From Geomobilimonas luticola (GTDB lineage: Bacteria; Desulfobacterota; Desulfuromonadia; Geobacterales; Geobacteraceae), in the NCBI RefSeq assembly GCF_018476905.1, contig NZ_JAHCVK010000002.1, positions 248,001 to 312,000 of the forward strand: 64,000 nucleotides of DNA. Direction: 5' to 3'. A program made the translations under genes and the position numbers. Below the pieces are notes generated by a model. The model saw nothing but the letters and a program-made list of their open reading frames with translations. It made no database searches and was not told the DNA's origin. How positions within the stretch are numbered: the stretch's first letter is position 1; each line of letters begins with the position of its first letter. Below are positions 50,953 through 59,099 of this stretch, in pieces.

Positions 50953-51792
50953 ATGAGCGAAAATACGGCCATGCCGTTCATAGAACATCTGGTGGAGTTG
51001 CGTCGGCGCCTGATCATTATTGTCGTTGCGGTGGTCATCGGCATGGGGGTGGCGTGGAACTTTTCCGACGACCTGTTGAACTTCGTCGAGAAGCCCCTGT
51101 CGGGGCAGACCTACCTCACGGAGATCAAGAAACGGGTCTATGGAGAGGTGAAACTGCGGTATCCCGCGGTGTACAACAGGTATCAGCTGGACAAGGAGAT
51201 CACTGCCACGGTCCGTGAGCGGCGTCTCAACTACAGCGCCCCACTGGAGCCCTTCTTCATCCAGTGCAAGATCTCCGTCATCGCCGGCTTCATTCTCGCT
51301 CTCCCCATCGTTTTTTACCAGCTCTGGCTCTTCATCGCTCCGGGATTGACGCTCACGGAGAAGCGCCTTGTATTTCCGTTCGTGACGGTGAGCACCATCA
51401 GTTTCTGCGTGGGGGCCCTGTTTTTCCTCATCATAATCTGGCCAGTCATCATCAATTTCTCGCTCTCCTACGAATCACAGGGGCTGCAGAGCTGGTTCAA
51501 CCTGAGCGCCTATATCAACTTCTGCCTGAGACTGATCCTTGTCTTCGGCCTCATCTTCGAACTCCCCATCCTTGCTCTGCTCCTGGCGCGGTTAGGGGTC
51601 GTCAATTACGGACTTCTGGCGCGGAATCGTAAATATGCCCTTCTGGCAAGCTCTATCATCGCCGCGTTCCACGCTGATCTTATCACCATGTTCGTCATTA
51701 TGGTCCCCCTGTACCTCATGTACGAAGTGAGCGTCTGGGTGGCACTCCTGTTCGGCAGGAAAAAACCGGTGCCGGCGGATGCCGGTGTCTGA
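50953..51792 (+). CDS. tatC: Twin-arginine translocase subunit TatC with enlarged first periplasmic loop
   Basis: Receptor and core of the Tat pathway for folded proteins, inner membrane. 279 residues from MSENTAMPFIEHLVELRRRL. Six helices are visible: ~15-37, ~105-130 (KISVIAGFILALPIVFYQL), ~140-175, ~195-220, ~228-245 and ~248-272. The signature EPFFIQCKISVIAGFI and FIAPGLTLTEKR with conserved Phe and Glu are present. The loop between helices 1 and 2 carries extra residues (YLTEIKKRVYGEVKLRYPAVYNRYQ... to NYSAPLE), about 40 longer than in E. coli TatC, so it may be membrane-associated in a new way. The frame is open from 50884, but the first ATG of the conserved core is 50953. No tatA or tatB in the window. 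Confidence 0.92.
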   Translation: MSENTAMPFIEHLVELRRRLIIIVVAVVIGMGVAWNFSDDLLNFVEKPLSGQTYLTEIKKRVYGEVKLRYPAVYNRYQLDKEITATVRERRLNYSAPLEPFFIQCKISVIAGFILALPIVFYQLWLFIAPGLTLTEKRLVFPFVTVSTISFCVGALFFLIIIWPVIINFSLSYESQGLQSWFNLSAYINFCLRLILVFGLIFELPILALLLARLGVVNYGLLARNRKYALLASSIIAAFHADLITMFVIMVPLYLMYEVSVWVALLFGRKKPVPADAGV

Positions 51793-52801
51793 CGAGATTG
51801 ATCTCGTGCGGGGAATTCCAGTCCATACCATGATTATTTACCGTAGCATCGATGAAATACGAGAGCGTCTCTCCAATGCGGCGGTGACCATCGGCAATTT
51901 CGATGGCGTCCATCTCGGGCACCGGGAAATGTTCCGCCGTCTGAAGAAAGCGGCAGCTGCTATGGGAGGCGTATCGGTTGTCATCACCTTCTCTCCCCAT
52001 CCGCTCAAGGTTCTTCCGGTCGGCAGGGAGGTGCGCCTCATCAACACCTATGCGGAAAAGGAGAATCTCATCGAGGCCTCCGGGGTCGATTACCTGGTGG
52101 TGATCCCCTTCACCCCTGAATTTGCATCCATCAGTGCAACCGATTTCGTGCGGGATATTCTGGTAGGCAGAATCGGAGCCCGGAAACTGATCATCGGGTA
52201 TGATTATGCATTTGGCCGCAACCGGCAAGGAAATGTAGCTGTCCTGCAGCGGCTTGGTGAAGAGATGGGGTTTGCCGTGGAGGTGCTGGCGCCGATCGGT
52301 ACCGGCGAAACGGTATACAGCAGCAGCCTGGTGCGTCGCCTCATCCAGGCTGGTGACGTCAAGGAAGTCGTAGCGTTTCTGGGGAGGCATTTCTCCGTCG
52401 GTGGAACGGTCGTGCATGGTCACCACCGGGGAAAGGGACTAGGTTTCCCGACCGCCAACCTGCAAACGGACAAGGAGTTGATCCCTGCCCATGGCGTGTA
52501 TGCGGTCAAGGTAAAGGTGGATGACCGGATTTACGACGGGGCGTGCAACATCGGCGACAATCCGACCTTTGGCGACGAGGGGTGCGCCATAGAGGTCTTT
52601 CTCTTCGATTTCGACGGCGACCTGTACGGGAAGGAACTACGCCTTTACTTCGTGGAGCGGCTTCGCGGCGAAATGAAGTTCCCCGATGTTGCCTCGCTTG
52701 CACAGGCAATAGGTGACGATATCCGGCGCTGTCGGGAAATCCTGCGGGGTGTGTCCATTATCGAGTATCGCGACTACCTTGGAGCACTCGACAATGGCTA
52801 A
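51779..52801 (+). CDS. ribF: Bifunctional riboflavin kinase/FMN adenylyltransferase RibF
   Basis: Makes FMN then FAD. 340 residues (323 from the second start). An N-terminal nucleotidyltransferase of the FAD-synthase type: AAVTIGNFDGVHLGHREMFRRL, VVITFSPHPLKVL, LIIGYDYAFGRNRQGN (family pattern RxG-like) and YSSSLVRRLIQAGDV; then a C-terminal flavokinase domain HFSVGGTVVHGHHRGKGLGFPTANL (in part), NIGDNPTFG. The second ATG (51830, MIIYRSIDEIRERL) is the usual family start, although no clear ribosome site precedes it; the first (51779) overlaps tatC by 14 bp. The LPG-synthase-like ATG overlaps the stop. Confidence 0.92.
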   Translation: MPVSDEIDLVRGIPVHTMIIYRSIDEIRERLSNAAVTIGNFDGVHLGHREMFRRLKKAAAAMGGVSVVITFSPHPLKVLPVGREVRLINTYAEKENLIEASGVDYLVVIPFTPEFASISATDFVRDILVGRIGARKLIIGYDYAFGRNRQGNVAVLQRLGEEMGFAVEVLAPIGTGETVYSSSLVRRLIQAGDVKEVVAFLGRHFSVGGTVVHGHHRGKGLGFPTANLQTDKELIPAHGVYAVKVKVDDRIYDGACNIGDNPTFGDEGCAIEVFLFDFDGDLYGKELRLYFVERLRGEMKFPDVASLAQAIGDDIRRCREILRGVSIIEYRDYLGALDNG

Positions 52802-53813
52802 GGCGGGCTTCGACAAGCGGCTCTGGATCGGTATCGGCATCAGTGCGGTTCTCCTGGTGATGCTGTTTCGGCAGATCGACGGCAGGCAGGTACTGGCGGC
52901 TTTCCGGTCCATGGACTACCGTTACCTTGTTCCTTCGATCATTCTTACGTTTGTCAGTTACTACTGCCGTGCCATACGCTGGCGCTACCTGCTTCTCCCC
53001 CAGAAGGCGACCTCTCTGGCCAGCCTCTTCCCGGCAACCATCGTCGGTTACATGGCAAACAACCTGCTGCCGGCGCGTCTGGGGGAATTTGTCCGCGCCT
53101 ATGTCCTGGCGGAAAAAGAGCGGCTCGATCCGAGTTCGGTCTTTGCAACCCTGGTTCTGGATCGCCTGTTTGACGGTTTCACCGTCCTCCTGATCCTGGT
53201 GCTGACATTATTCACCGTCCGGCTTCCCGAAGGGATGGAGCCGGTGCAGGAGGGGCTCAAATTGGGGGGGTACGTCACCCTTGCCCTGTACGTCGGTGTC
53301 ATTGTCTTTCTTGTACTCCTGAAGCGGCGGACCCACTGGACTCTGGATCTGTTGGGGCGTTTACTGCGGCCATTCCCTGCCCGTGTTGCCGAGAAAATCA
53401 TTCCCCTCCTCGGTTCGTTCATTGCCGGTATCCGCATGTCGTCCAGACCGGCGGAACTCGCAGCGTTGTTTGTCTCTTCGCTCGTTATCTGGAGTACCGC
53501 GATATGGCCCGTGGACCTGGTGCTGAGATCCTTCGGCATTTCGCTTCCGGTCACGGCATCCATGCTGATCATGGTATTCCTCGTGTTTGCCGTGATGGTG
53601 CCGGCGTCTCCCGGTTACGTCGGGACGTATCATGCGGCGTGCGTCTACGGCCTGCTGGCGTTCAACGTACAGCGGGAAATGGCGCTCAGCGTGGCGCTCG
53701 TCATGCACGGCATAAATTTTTTCCCCGTAATACTAGTGGGTTTCTACTATCTCTGGCGTGACAATATATCCCTGCGCAATGTGGAAGAACAATCCGCAAA
53801 GCATACCGGTTGA
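52794..53813 (+). CDS. LPG-synthase-like membrane protein (UPF0104/flippase family)
   Basis: 339 residues with about eight membrane helices and the family patterns KRLWIGIGISAVLLVMLFRQID, YYCRAIRWRYLLLPQKATSLASLFPATIVGYMANNLLPARLGEFVRAYVLA (cited as separate short pieces: CRAIRWRYLL, VGYMANNLLPARLGEFVR), TLVLDRLFDGF and PASPGYVGTYHA. The group includes the transmembrane part of lysylphosphatidylglycerol synthases and proteins thought to flip polyprenyl- or dolichyl-linked sugars (AglD-like). No C-terminal aminoacyl transferase domain is visible, so lipid translocation is the likely role. It starts inside the ribF end (8-bp overlap) and runs into the methyltransferase gene. Confidence 0.85.
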   Translation: MAKAGFDKRLWIGIGISAVLLVMLFRQIDGRQVLAAFRSMDYRYLVPSIILTFVSYYCRAIRWRYLLLPQKATSLASLFPATIVGYMANNLLPARLGEFVRAYVLAEKERLDPSSVFATLVLDRLFDGFTVLLILVLTLFTVRLPEGMEPVQEGLKLGGYVTLALYVGVIVFLVLLKRRTHWTLDLLGRLLRPFPARVAEKIIPLLGSFIAGIRMSSRPAELAALFVSSLVIWSTAIWPVDLVLRSFGISLPVTASMLIMVFLVFAVMVPASPGYVGTYHAACVYGLLAFNVQREMALSVALVMHGINFFPVILVGFYYLWRDNISLRNVEEQSAKHTG

Positions 53814-53818
53814 CCGTT

Positions 53819-54574
53819 ATGGAATGGTATCCTACTCCCAGTTACCTGCTCAAGCGGAAGGTTATCCTTGATTTTCTCCGTACGGTTCCCGTGAGAGACG
53901 TTCTCGAAGTAGGGTGTGGCGCGGGGGACCTTCTGGTGGCTCTGGCGGCTCGGGGGTACCGGGGTACCGGTGTCGACCTTTCGGATGATGCGGTGGAGAC
54001 TGCCCGGAAAAGAGTCGCGAACACGATGGTAACGGTAGTGAGGGGAGACGTGCAGGACGTTGCCGGACAGTTCGACGTGACGATAGCGTCGGAGGTGCTG
54101 GAGCACTGCGCGGATGACGTGGGGGTGTTGCGTGAACTGGCCTCGAAAACCCGACCTGGCGGTTACGTGGTGCTTACGGTGCCGGCTCACATGTCAAGAT
54201 GGGGGGCAAACGACGATTTCTGTGGCCATCTCCGCCGTTACGGGCGGGAAGAGTTGCATGACAAACTGGTGGCGGCCGGCCTCAGTCCCGTTTCCATTTA
54301 CTCCTACGGGGTACCCGTTTACAATCTGATGAAGCCTTTCTATGACCGTGCCATCCGCAAGCAGTGTCGCCAGGAGCGTGACCTGCAGATTCGTACCGAG
54401 GAGAGCAGCGGCATGTGGCTGTTTACGGGAATGAAGCACATCTTTTTTCTGCTGTTTAACGATCTGACCATGTATCCATTCTATCTGATGCAACGACTTT
54501 TCTTTCGGACCGACCTGGGCAATGGTTATTTTGCCGTTGCGCGTCGTGTCGCGCAGCACGGTGAGGCATTATGA
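53819..54574 (+). CDS. Class I SAM-dependent methyltransferase
   Basis: 251 residues with the classic SAM fold: motif I DVLEVGCGAGDLLVALAARG near 29-48, motif II GTGVDLSDDAVETARKRV near 50-67, motif III region DVTIASEVLEHCADDVGVLREL near 88-109 (in part), then VVLTVPAHMSRWGANDDFCGHLRRYG. The HxRRYG piece is typical of glycolipid- or polysaccharide-linked methyltransferases. C-terminal hydrophobic stretches (FFLLFNDLTMYPFYLMQRLFF) may associate it with the membrane. The longer frame begins TTG at 53810; ATG 53819 is chosen. It overlaps the next gene by 4 bp. Confidence 0.87.
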   Translation: MEWYPTPSYLLKRKVILDFLRTVPVRDVLEVGCGAGDLLVALAARGYRGTGVDLSDDAVETARKRVANTMVTVVRGDVQDVAGQFDVTIASEVLEHCADDVGVLRELASKTRPGGYVVLTVPAHMSRWGANDDFCGHLRRYGREELHDKLVAAGLSPVSIYSYGVPVYNLMKPFYDRAIRKQCRQERDLQIRTEESSGMWLFTGMKHIFFLLFNDLTMYPFYLMQRLFFRTDLGNGYFAVARRVAQHGEAL

Positions 54575-56442
54575 GCCGTTTGCTTTCAGCTTTTCAGCGC
54601 CGCGTCGATATTTATGCCGTGGCATCGGTCATAATTCCTTTGTTTGTCTATCTGTTGACCCTTGCCCCGTCGGTTACTTTTTTCGATAGCGGTGAATTCC
54701 TTACCGCCATTTATTCCCTCGGCTCCGCCCATTCTCCCGGCTACCCGCTGTTTATCAATTATGCCAAAGCGTTTACGTATCTCCCCTTCGGTAACTTTGC
54801 CTTCAGGGTGAACATCGCCACGGCTGTTTCTGCGGCGGTCGCGTGCTACGGCGTCTATCTCCTGGTATTCCATCTTCTGCAAAACGAATATCTCACGCCG
54901 GATGAAGCGTTTTCCCGGCATTTCAGAAAAATCACCGCCCTCGGTGCCGCTCTGACGTTTGCCTTTTCGGCCCGGCTCTGGCTGCAGTCCAACCATGACA
55001 AGCCGTATCCGCTCATCTCCTTTCTGGCCGCGATGATCTTCTATCTGCTTCTGCTCTGGCGGGACCACTATCGCCGGGGAGACGAACGGCCTTTCTATGT
55101 CTACCTCGGTGCATTCCTCTGCGGGCTCGGTTTCGGTGCTCACCAGACCATGGTTCTGCTCGTGCCGTCATTTGCATTTCTGATCATCTCCCTGGACTGG
55201 AGGGTTCTCGGGCGCATCAAGGAGATACTCCTCGCCATCACCTTCGGCCTTCTCGGATTTTCCGTCCACCTTCACCTCCCGGTCCGGGCGGTGCGTAACC
55301 CGCTTCTTAATTGGGGAGACCCCAAGACCCTCACCCAGTTCCTGTGGCATTTTCTGCGCAAGGGGTATCCTACGGACAAGCCTGATCGGGACTTCAAGCT
55401 CCTATGGGCTCAGCTGAACGCTTTCAATATACCTTTCGAGTTCACGGCGGTGGGGATGGTCCTGCTCCTCGTCGGGATTACCTTCTTTTTCAGGAAGCGG
55501 CGTGATGAAATCCTTGCCTATTTGCTGGGGTTACTGGTGTTCCTGCTCGTCATCGTAGGCTATTTCAATGCGCTGCCCGACCTGATATTCCTGACGGAAG
55601 AATTTTTTACGCCGCTCTACCTGTTGTCGGCGGTTTTTGTCGGTTTGGGAATGTTTATCGTTCTCAAGACGGTTCTTGGTGTGATTCCCCTTCAGCGCCT
55701 GGCACAATTGCCGGTGAAGGTCAGTGCGCTGCTGGCAGTCGCTGCCTTGCCTGTCACGGTGTGCGCGCTCAATTACGTCGAAAACGACCAGCATGAAAAT
55801 TATATCGCCTATGATTATGCTACGAACTCGCTCCGGACCCTTCCCCAGGGGACTGCGCTGTTTACCTGGGGGGACAGCGGGGCCTTTCCGCTCTGGTATC
55901 TGCAGGGGGTGGAGAAAATGCGTGAGGATGTGGATCTTTTGCATTCGCCCCACCTGGTATTCGACTGGTATCTGGATTCGTTTCCCCTCGTATTCAACAA
56001 CAGCAGACTCAGAACTCTCCCCCTGCAAAACATCGCGCCCGATGATATATTGAGGCTGGCGATCGATGAACAGATCGAACGCCGGCCAGTCTACATCGAT
56101 TTTTCCACCAGATATTCCATCGGATTGAGTAATTACACCATTCAGCAGGCCGGTATCTGTTACCGCCTGGGTAAGCTGTCCGGTGCCATGTTCCTTCCCC
56201 CGGAGCAGTCGGTCTGGAGCCTTTATGCAATACGCGGTGTTGACGGCGAGATGTTCTTTCGTGACCTCGATACGGGGAAGGCGATTCTCATCTATGCAAC
56301 CAGTCATATGGAAGCGGGAGACATGCTGCTGCGACTCGGGAGAATTGCCGAAGGTGTTAGAGAACTGCGGCTGGCGGAGCAGATTTCCCCTGAGTTGCGT
56401 GGCCAGGTCGCAGGAATTCTGAACGGATACAACGTGCGATGA
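54571..56442 (+). CDS. DUF2723 multi-pass membrane protein (GT-C glycosyltransferase-like)
   Basis: 623 residues, about 10-12 helices, then a periplasmic C-terminal half. The family signature TFFDSGEFLTAIYSLG and HSPGYPLFINYAKAF near 29-60 contains the conserved Asp and Glu pair typical of GT-C enzymes that use lipid-linked sugars. DUF2723 is distantly related to human TMEM260, an O-mannosyltransferase, so a role in glycosylating exported proteins or pilins is plausible. After ~420 a soluble part (LFTWGDSGAFPLWYLQGVEKM; YIDFSTRYSIGLSNY) follows. The start overlaps the methyltransferase stop (ATGA) and its stop overlaps the aroE start (ATGA). Confidence 0.88.
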   Translation: MSRLLSAFQRRVDIYAVASVIIPLFVYLLTLAPSVTFFDSGEFLTAIYSLGSAHSPGYPLFINYAKAFTYLPFGNFAFRVNIATAVSAAVACYGVYLLVFHLLQNEYLTPDEAFSRHFRKITALGAALTFAFSARLWLQSNHDKPYPLISFLAAMIFYLLLLWRDHYRRGDERPFYVYLGAFLCGLGFGAHQTMVLLVPSFAFLIISLDWRVLGRIKEILLAITFGLLGFSVHLHLPVRAVRNPLLNWGDPKTLTQFLWHFLRKGYPTDKPDRDFKLLWAQLNAFNIPFEFTAVGMVLLLVGITFFFRKRRDEILAYLLGLLVFLLVIVGYFNALPDLIFLTEEFFTPLYLLSAVFVGLGMFIVLKTVLGVIPLQRLAQLPVKVSALLAVAALPVTVCALNYVENDQHENYIAYDYATNSLRTLPQGTALFTWGDSGAFPLWYLQGVEKMREDVDLLHSPHLVFDWYLDSFPLVFNNSRLRTLPLQNIAPDDILRLAIDEQIERRPVYIDFSTRYSIGLSNYTIQQAGICYRLGKLSGAMFLPPEQSVWSLYAIRGVDGEMFFRDLDTGKAILIYATSHMEAGDMLLRLGRIAEGVRELRLAEQISPELRGQVAGILNGYNVR

Positions 56443-57338
56443 GAATCGATATACAGGGGAAAACAAAGGTTCTGGGGATAATCGGCTGGCCGGTGGCCCA
56501 TTCCCTTTCACCGCTGATGCAGAATGCCGCCTGTGCTGCCTTGGGGTTGGACTGTGTCTATGTGCCCTTCCCGGTACCTCCTGAAAACCTGGCGGAAGCG
56601 GTGGATGGCTTGCGCGCCCTAGGTGTCGCGGGGTTCAACGTGACCATCCCCCACAAGGAGGCGATAATCGGTTTGCTCGACGACCTGTCCGAAGAAGCCC
56701 GACTCATAGGGGCGGTCAATACGGTCAGCCGCGACGGTGACCGCCTGACAGGACACAACACCGATGTAACCGGTTTCACCAAATCGCTGCAGGATGACCT
56801 GAAATTCGACATCAAAGGGAGCAGAGTCTTACTCCTGGGAGCAGGAGGTGCTGCACGGGCGGCTCTTGTCGGTCTCTGCCAGGCCGGTGCCGCGGCGGTT
56901 ACCGTGGCAAACCGCACTCCGGCAAAGGGTAAACGACTCATTGCGGATTTCAGCCCGGTCTTTACTGGTGCGAATCTTGCTCAGTGCACTCTGGACGTTT
57001 TGAAGGATGATTGTCGATTGAAGGACGTAGACCTGCTCGTGAATACGACGGCGGTTGGTCTGAACGGTACGGCTTTTGACGATATCGATCTGGCCCCGAT
57101 GGCGCCAACAGCGCGAGTATATGACATGGTCTATAATCCCGCACTGACTCCGCTTCTTGCCGAAGCACAAAAACATTCCCTTCTATCTGCCAATGGTGCC
57201 GGCATGCTGGCGGCCCAGGGGGAAGCGGCATTTACCATCTGGACTGCACGCAAACCGCCAAATGGCCTAATGAAATCGCGCCTTTTGGCGGCGCTTGGTG
57301 GCCAAGATATGCTTGACAACGATGTATATTCAAAATAG
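56439..57338 (+). CDS. aroE: Shikimate dehydrogenase
   Basis: Reduces 3-dehydroshikimate to shikimate with NADPH for aromatic amino acids. 299 residues: GIIGWPVAHSLSPLMQNAACA near 12-32 with the SLSP motif, NVTIPHKEAIIGLLDDL with the catalytic Lys, GHNTDVTGF with the substrate Asp, then a nucleotide-binding domain with VLLLGAGGAARAALVGL near 130-146, an NRTPAKGKRL segment and the DMVYNPALTPLLAEA and GAGMLAAQGEAAFTIWT endings. It is the last gene of the tatC-aroE run; its stop codon TAG forms part of a likely pilB promoter. Confidence 0.94.
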   Translation: MRIDIQGKTKVLGIIGWPVAHSLSPLMQNAACAALGLDCVYVPFPVPPENLAEAVDGLRALGVAGFNVTIPHKEAIIGLLDDLSEEARLIGAVNTVSRDGDRLTGHNTDVTGFTKSLQDDLKFDIKGSRVLLLGAGGAARAALVGLCQAGAAAVTVANRTPAKGKRLIADFSPVFTGANLAQCTLDVLKDDCRLKDVDLLVNTTAVGLNGTAFDDIDLAPMAPTARVYDMVYNPALTPLLAEAQKHSLLSANGAGMLAAQGEAAFTIWTARKPPNGLMKSRLLAALGGQDMLDNDVYSK

Positions 57339-57341
57339 TAT
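57313..57341 (+). promoter_or_regulatory. Probable pilB promoter inside the aroE 3' end
   Basis: TTGACA (57313-57318), 17-nt spacer, TAGTAT (57336-57341). The -35 is perfect. The -10 overlaps the aroE stop codon. The expected leader is about 30 nt. Confidence 0.55.
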
Positions 57342-57376
57342 TTGCAGGCTGATTAACTACGGGGAACGGTGACTGT

Positions 57377-59086
57377 ATGCAGTCTAGCAGACTGGGAGAA
57401 CTCCTGGTTCGAAATAATCTGATTACCAAAGAACAGCTGGCCAAGGCTCTCGACGAGCAGAAAGAATCCGCAGGTCAGCTTCGACTTGGGTCCATTCTCA
57501 TCAAGAACGGGTTGATCAGCGAGCCCGACCTCACCTCGTTTCTTTCCAAGCAGTACGGTGTGCCCTCTATCAATCTTGCCGAATTCGAAATCGACCAGGC
57601 GGTCATAAAGATCATACCGGTTGACATCGCCCAGAAGTACCAGATCGTGCCGGTCAACAGGGCAGGGTCGACCCTCATTATCGCAATGAGCGATCCGTCG
57701 AATATCTTCGCCATCGACGACATCAAGTTCATGACCGGGTATAACGTCGAGGTTGTCGTCTCGGCCGAGACAGCCATCAAGACGGCAATTGACAAGTACT
57801 ACGACCAGTCCGCATCCCTGGCTGATGTCATGAGCGATCTCGAGGGATTGGAAGACCTGGAGGTCGTCGGGGATGAGGAAGAAATCGATGTTTCTTCACT
57901 CGAGCGTGCCACGGAAGACGCCCCGGTCGTCAAGCTGGTCAACCTGATTCTCACCGACGCCATCAAGAAAAAGGCCAGTGACATTCATATCGAACCATAT
58001 GAACGGACCTTCCGTGTCAGGTACCGGATCGACGGCGTGCTTTATGAAGTGATGAAGCCTCCCATGAAGCTGAAGAACGCGATTACCTCTCGCCTCAAGA
58101 TCATGGCGGAACTGGATATCGCCGAACGTCGCCTTCCCCAGGACGGACGCATCAAGATCAAAATGGGTGGCGGCAAGGACATGGATTTCCGGGTTTCGGT
58201 TTTGCCGACCCTGTTTGGCGAAAAAATCGTCATGCGGCTGCTGGATAAATCCAACCTGCAACTCGACATGACGAAACTGGGGTATGAGCCGGAAGCCCTG
58301 GCACATTTCCAGAGGGAAATTCACAAACCGTTCGGCATGGTACTGGTAACCGGCCCGACGGGAAGCGGTAAGACCGTTTCCCTCTATTCCGCATTATCGG
58401 AACTGAACAAGGTTTCGGAAAACATCTCCACTGCCGAAGACCCGGTTGAGTTCAACTTTGCCGGCATCAATCAGGTTCAGATGCACGAGGATATCGGCCT
58501 TAATTTTGCCGCTGCCCTGAGGTCCTTCCTGCGCCAGGACCCTGACATCATCATGATCGGTGAGATCCGGGACTTCGAGACTGCCGAAATTGGAATCAAG
58601 GCAGCCTTGACGGGGCACCTGGTACTTTCCACGCTCCACACCAACGATGCGCCAGCCACCATCAACCGTCTTCTTAACATGGGCATCGAGCCGTTTCTCG
58701 TCGCTTCCGCCGTCAACCTCATTACCGCCCAGCGTCTGGCGCGGCGTATCTGCTCCGAGTGCAAGGAACCGGAAGACATACCGGTACAAGCCCTGATAGA
58801 TGCCGGTGTCTCACCGGAAGAGGCACCGACGTATGTCTGTTACAAGGGTGTCGGCTGCGCGAAATGTAACAACACGGGGTATAAGGGACGCGTCGGTTTT
58901 TACCAGGTCATGCCCATGCTGGAGCCAATCCGGGAACTGATTCTCAACGGCGCCAACACGGCGGAGATCAAGCGCGAATCAATGCGCCTCGGCATCAAAT
59001 CCATGCGGCAGTCGGGCTTGACCAAACTCATGGAAGGGGTCACCTCTTTCGAGGAAGTTCTGCGGGTAACCGTGGCGGACGACTAG
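57377..59086 (+). CDS. pilB: Type IVa pilus assembly ATPase PilB
   Basis: Extension motor of type IV pili, in the cytoplasm at the inner membrane. 569 residues. The N-terminus carries a complete MshEN domain: SSRLGELLVRNNLITKEQLAKAL with a second motif QLRLGSILIKNGLISEPDL; such domains bind c-di-GMP in MshE and other PilB proteins. Then a helical linker, the T2SSE core with Walker A VTGPTGSGKTVS near 323-334, an aspartate box AEDPVEFNFAG, Walker B DIIMIGEIRDFETAE near 391-405, a histidine box LVLSTLHTNDAPA, and a four-Cys zinc loop: CSEC near 458 and CAKC near 496. In G. sulfurreducens pilB heads the pilBTCSR cluster, as here. Confidence 0.97.
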   Translation: MQSSRLGELLVRNNLITKEQLAKALDEQKESAGQLRLGSILIKNGLISEPDLTSFLSKQYGVPSINLAEFEIDQAVIKIIPVDIAQKYQIVPVNRAGSTLIIAMSDPSNIFAIDDIKFMTGYNVEVVVSAETAIKTAIDKYYDQSASLADVMSDLEGLEDLEVVGDEEEIDVSSLERATEDAPVVKLVNLILTDAIKKKASDIHIEPYERTFRVRYRIDGVLYEVMKPPMKLKNAITSRLKIMAELDIAERRLPQDGRIKIKMGGGKDMDFRVSVLPTLFGEKIVMRLLDKSNLQLDMTKLGYEPEALAHFQREIHKPFGMVLVTGPTGSGKTVSLYSALSELNKVSENISTAEDPVEFNFAGINQVQMHEDIGLNFAAALRSFLRQDPDIIMIGEIRDFETAEIGIKAALTGHLVLSTLHTNDAPATINRLLNMGIEPFLVASAVNLITAQRLARRICSECKEPEDIPVQALIDAGVSPEEAPTYVCYKGVGCAKCNNTGYKGRVGFYQVMPMLEPIRELILNGANTAEIKRESMRLGIKSMRQSGLTKLMEGVTSFEEVLRVTVADD

Positions 59087-59099
59087 GAGACGAGAAACA

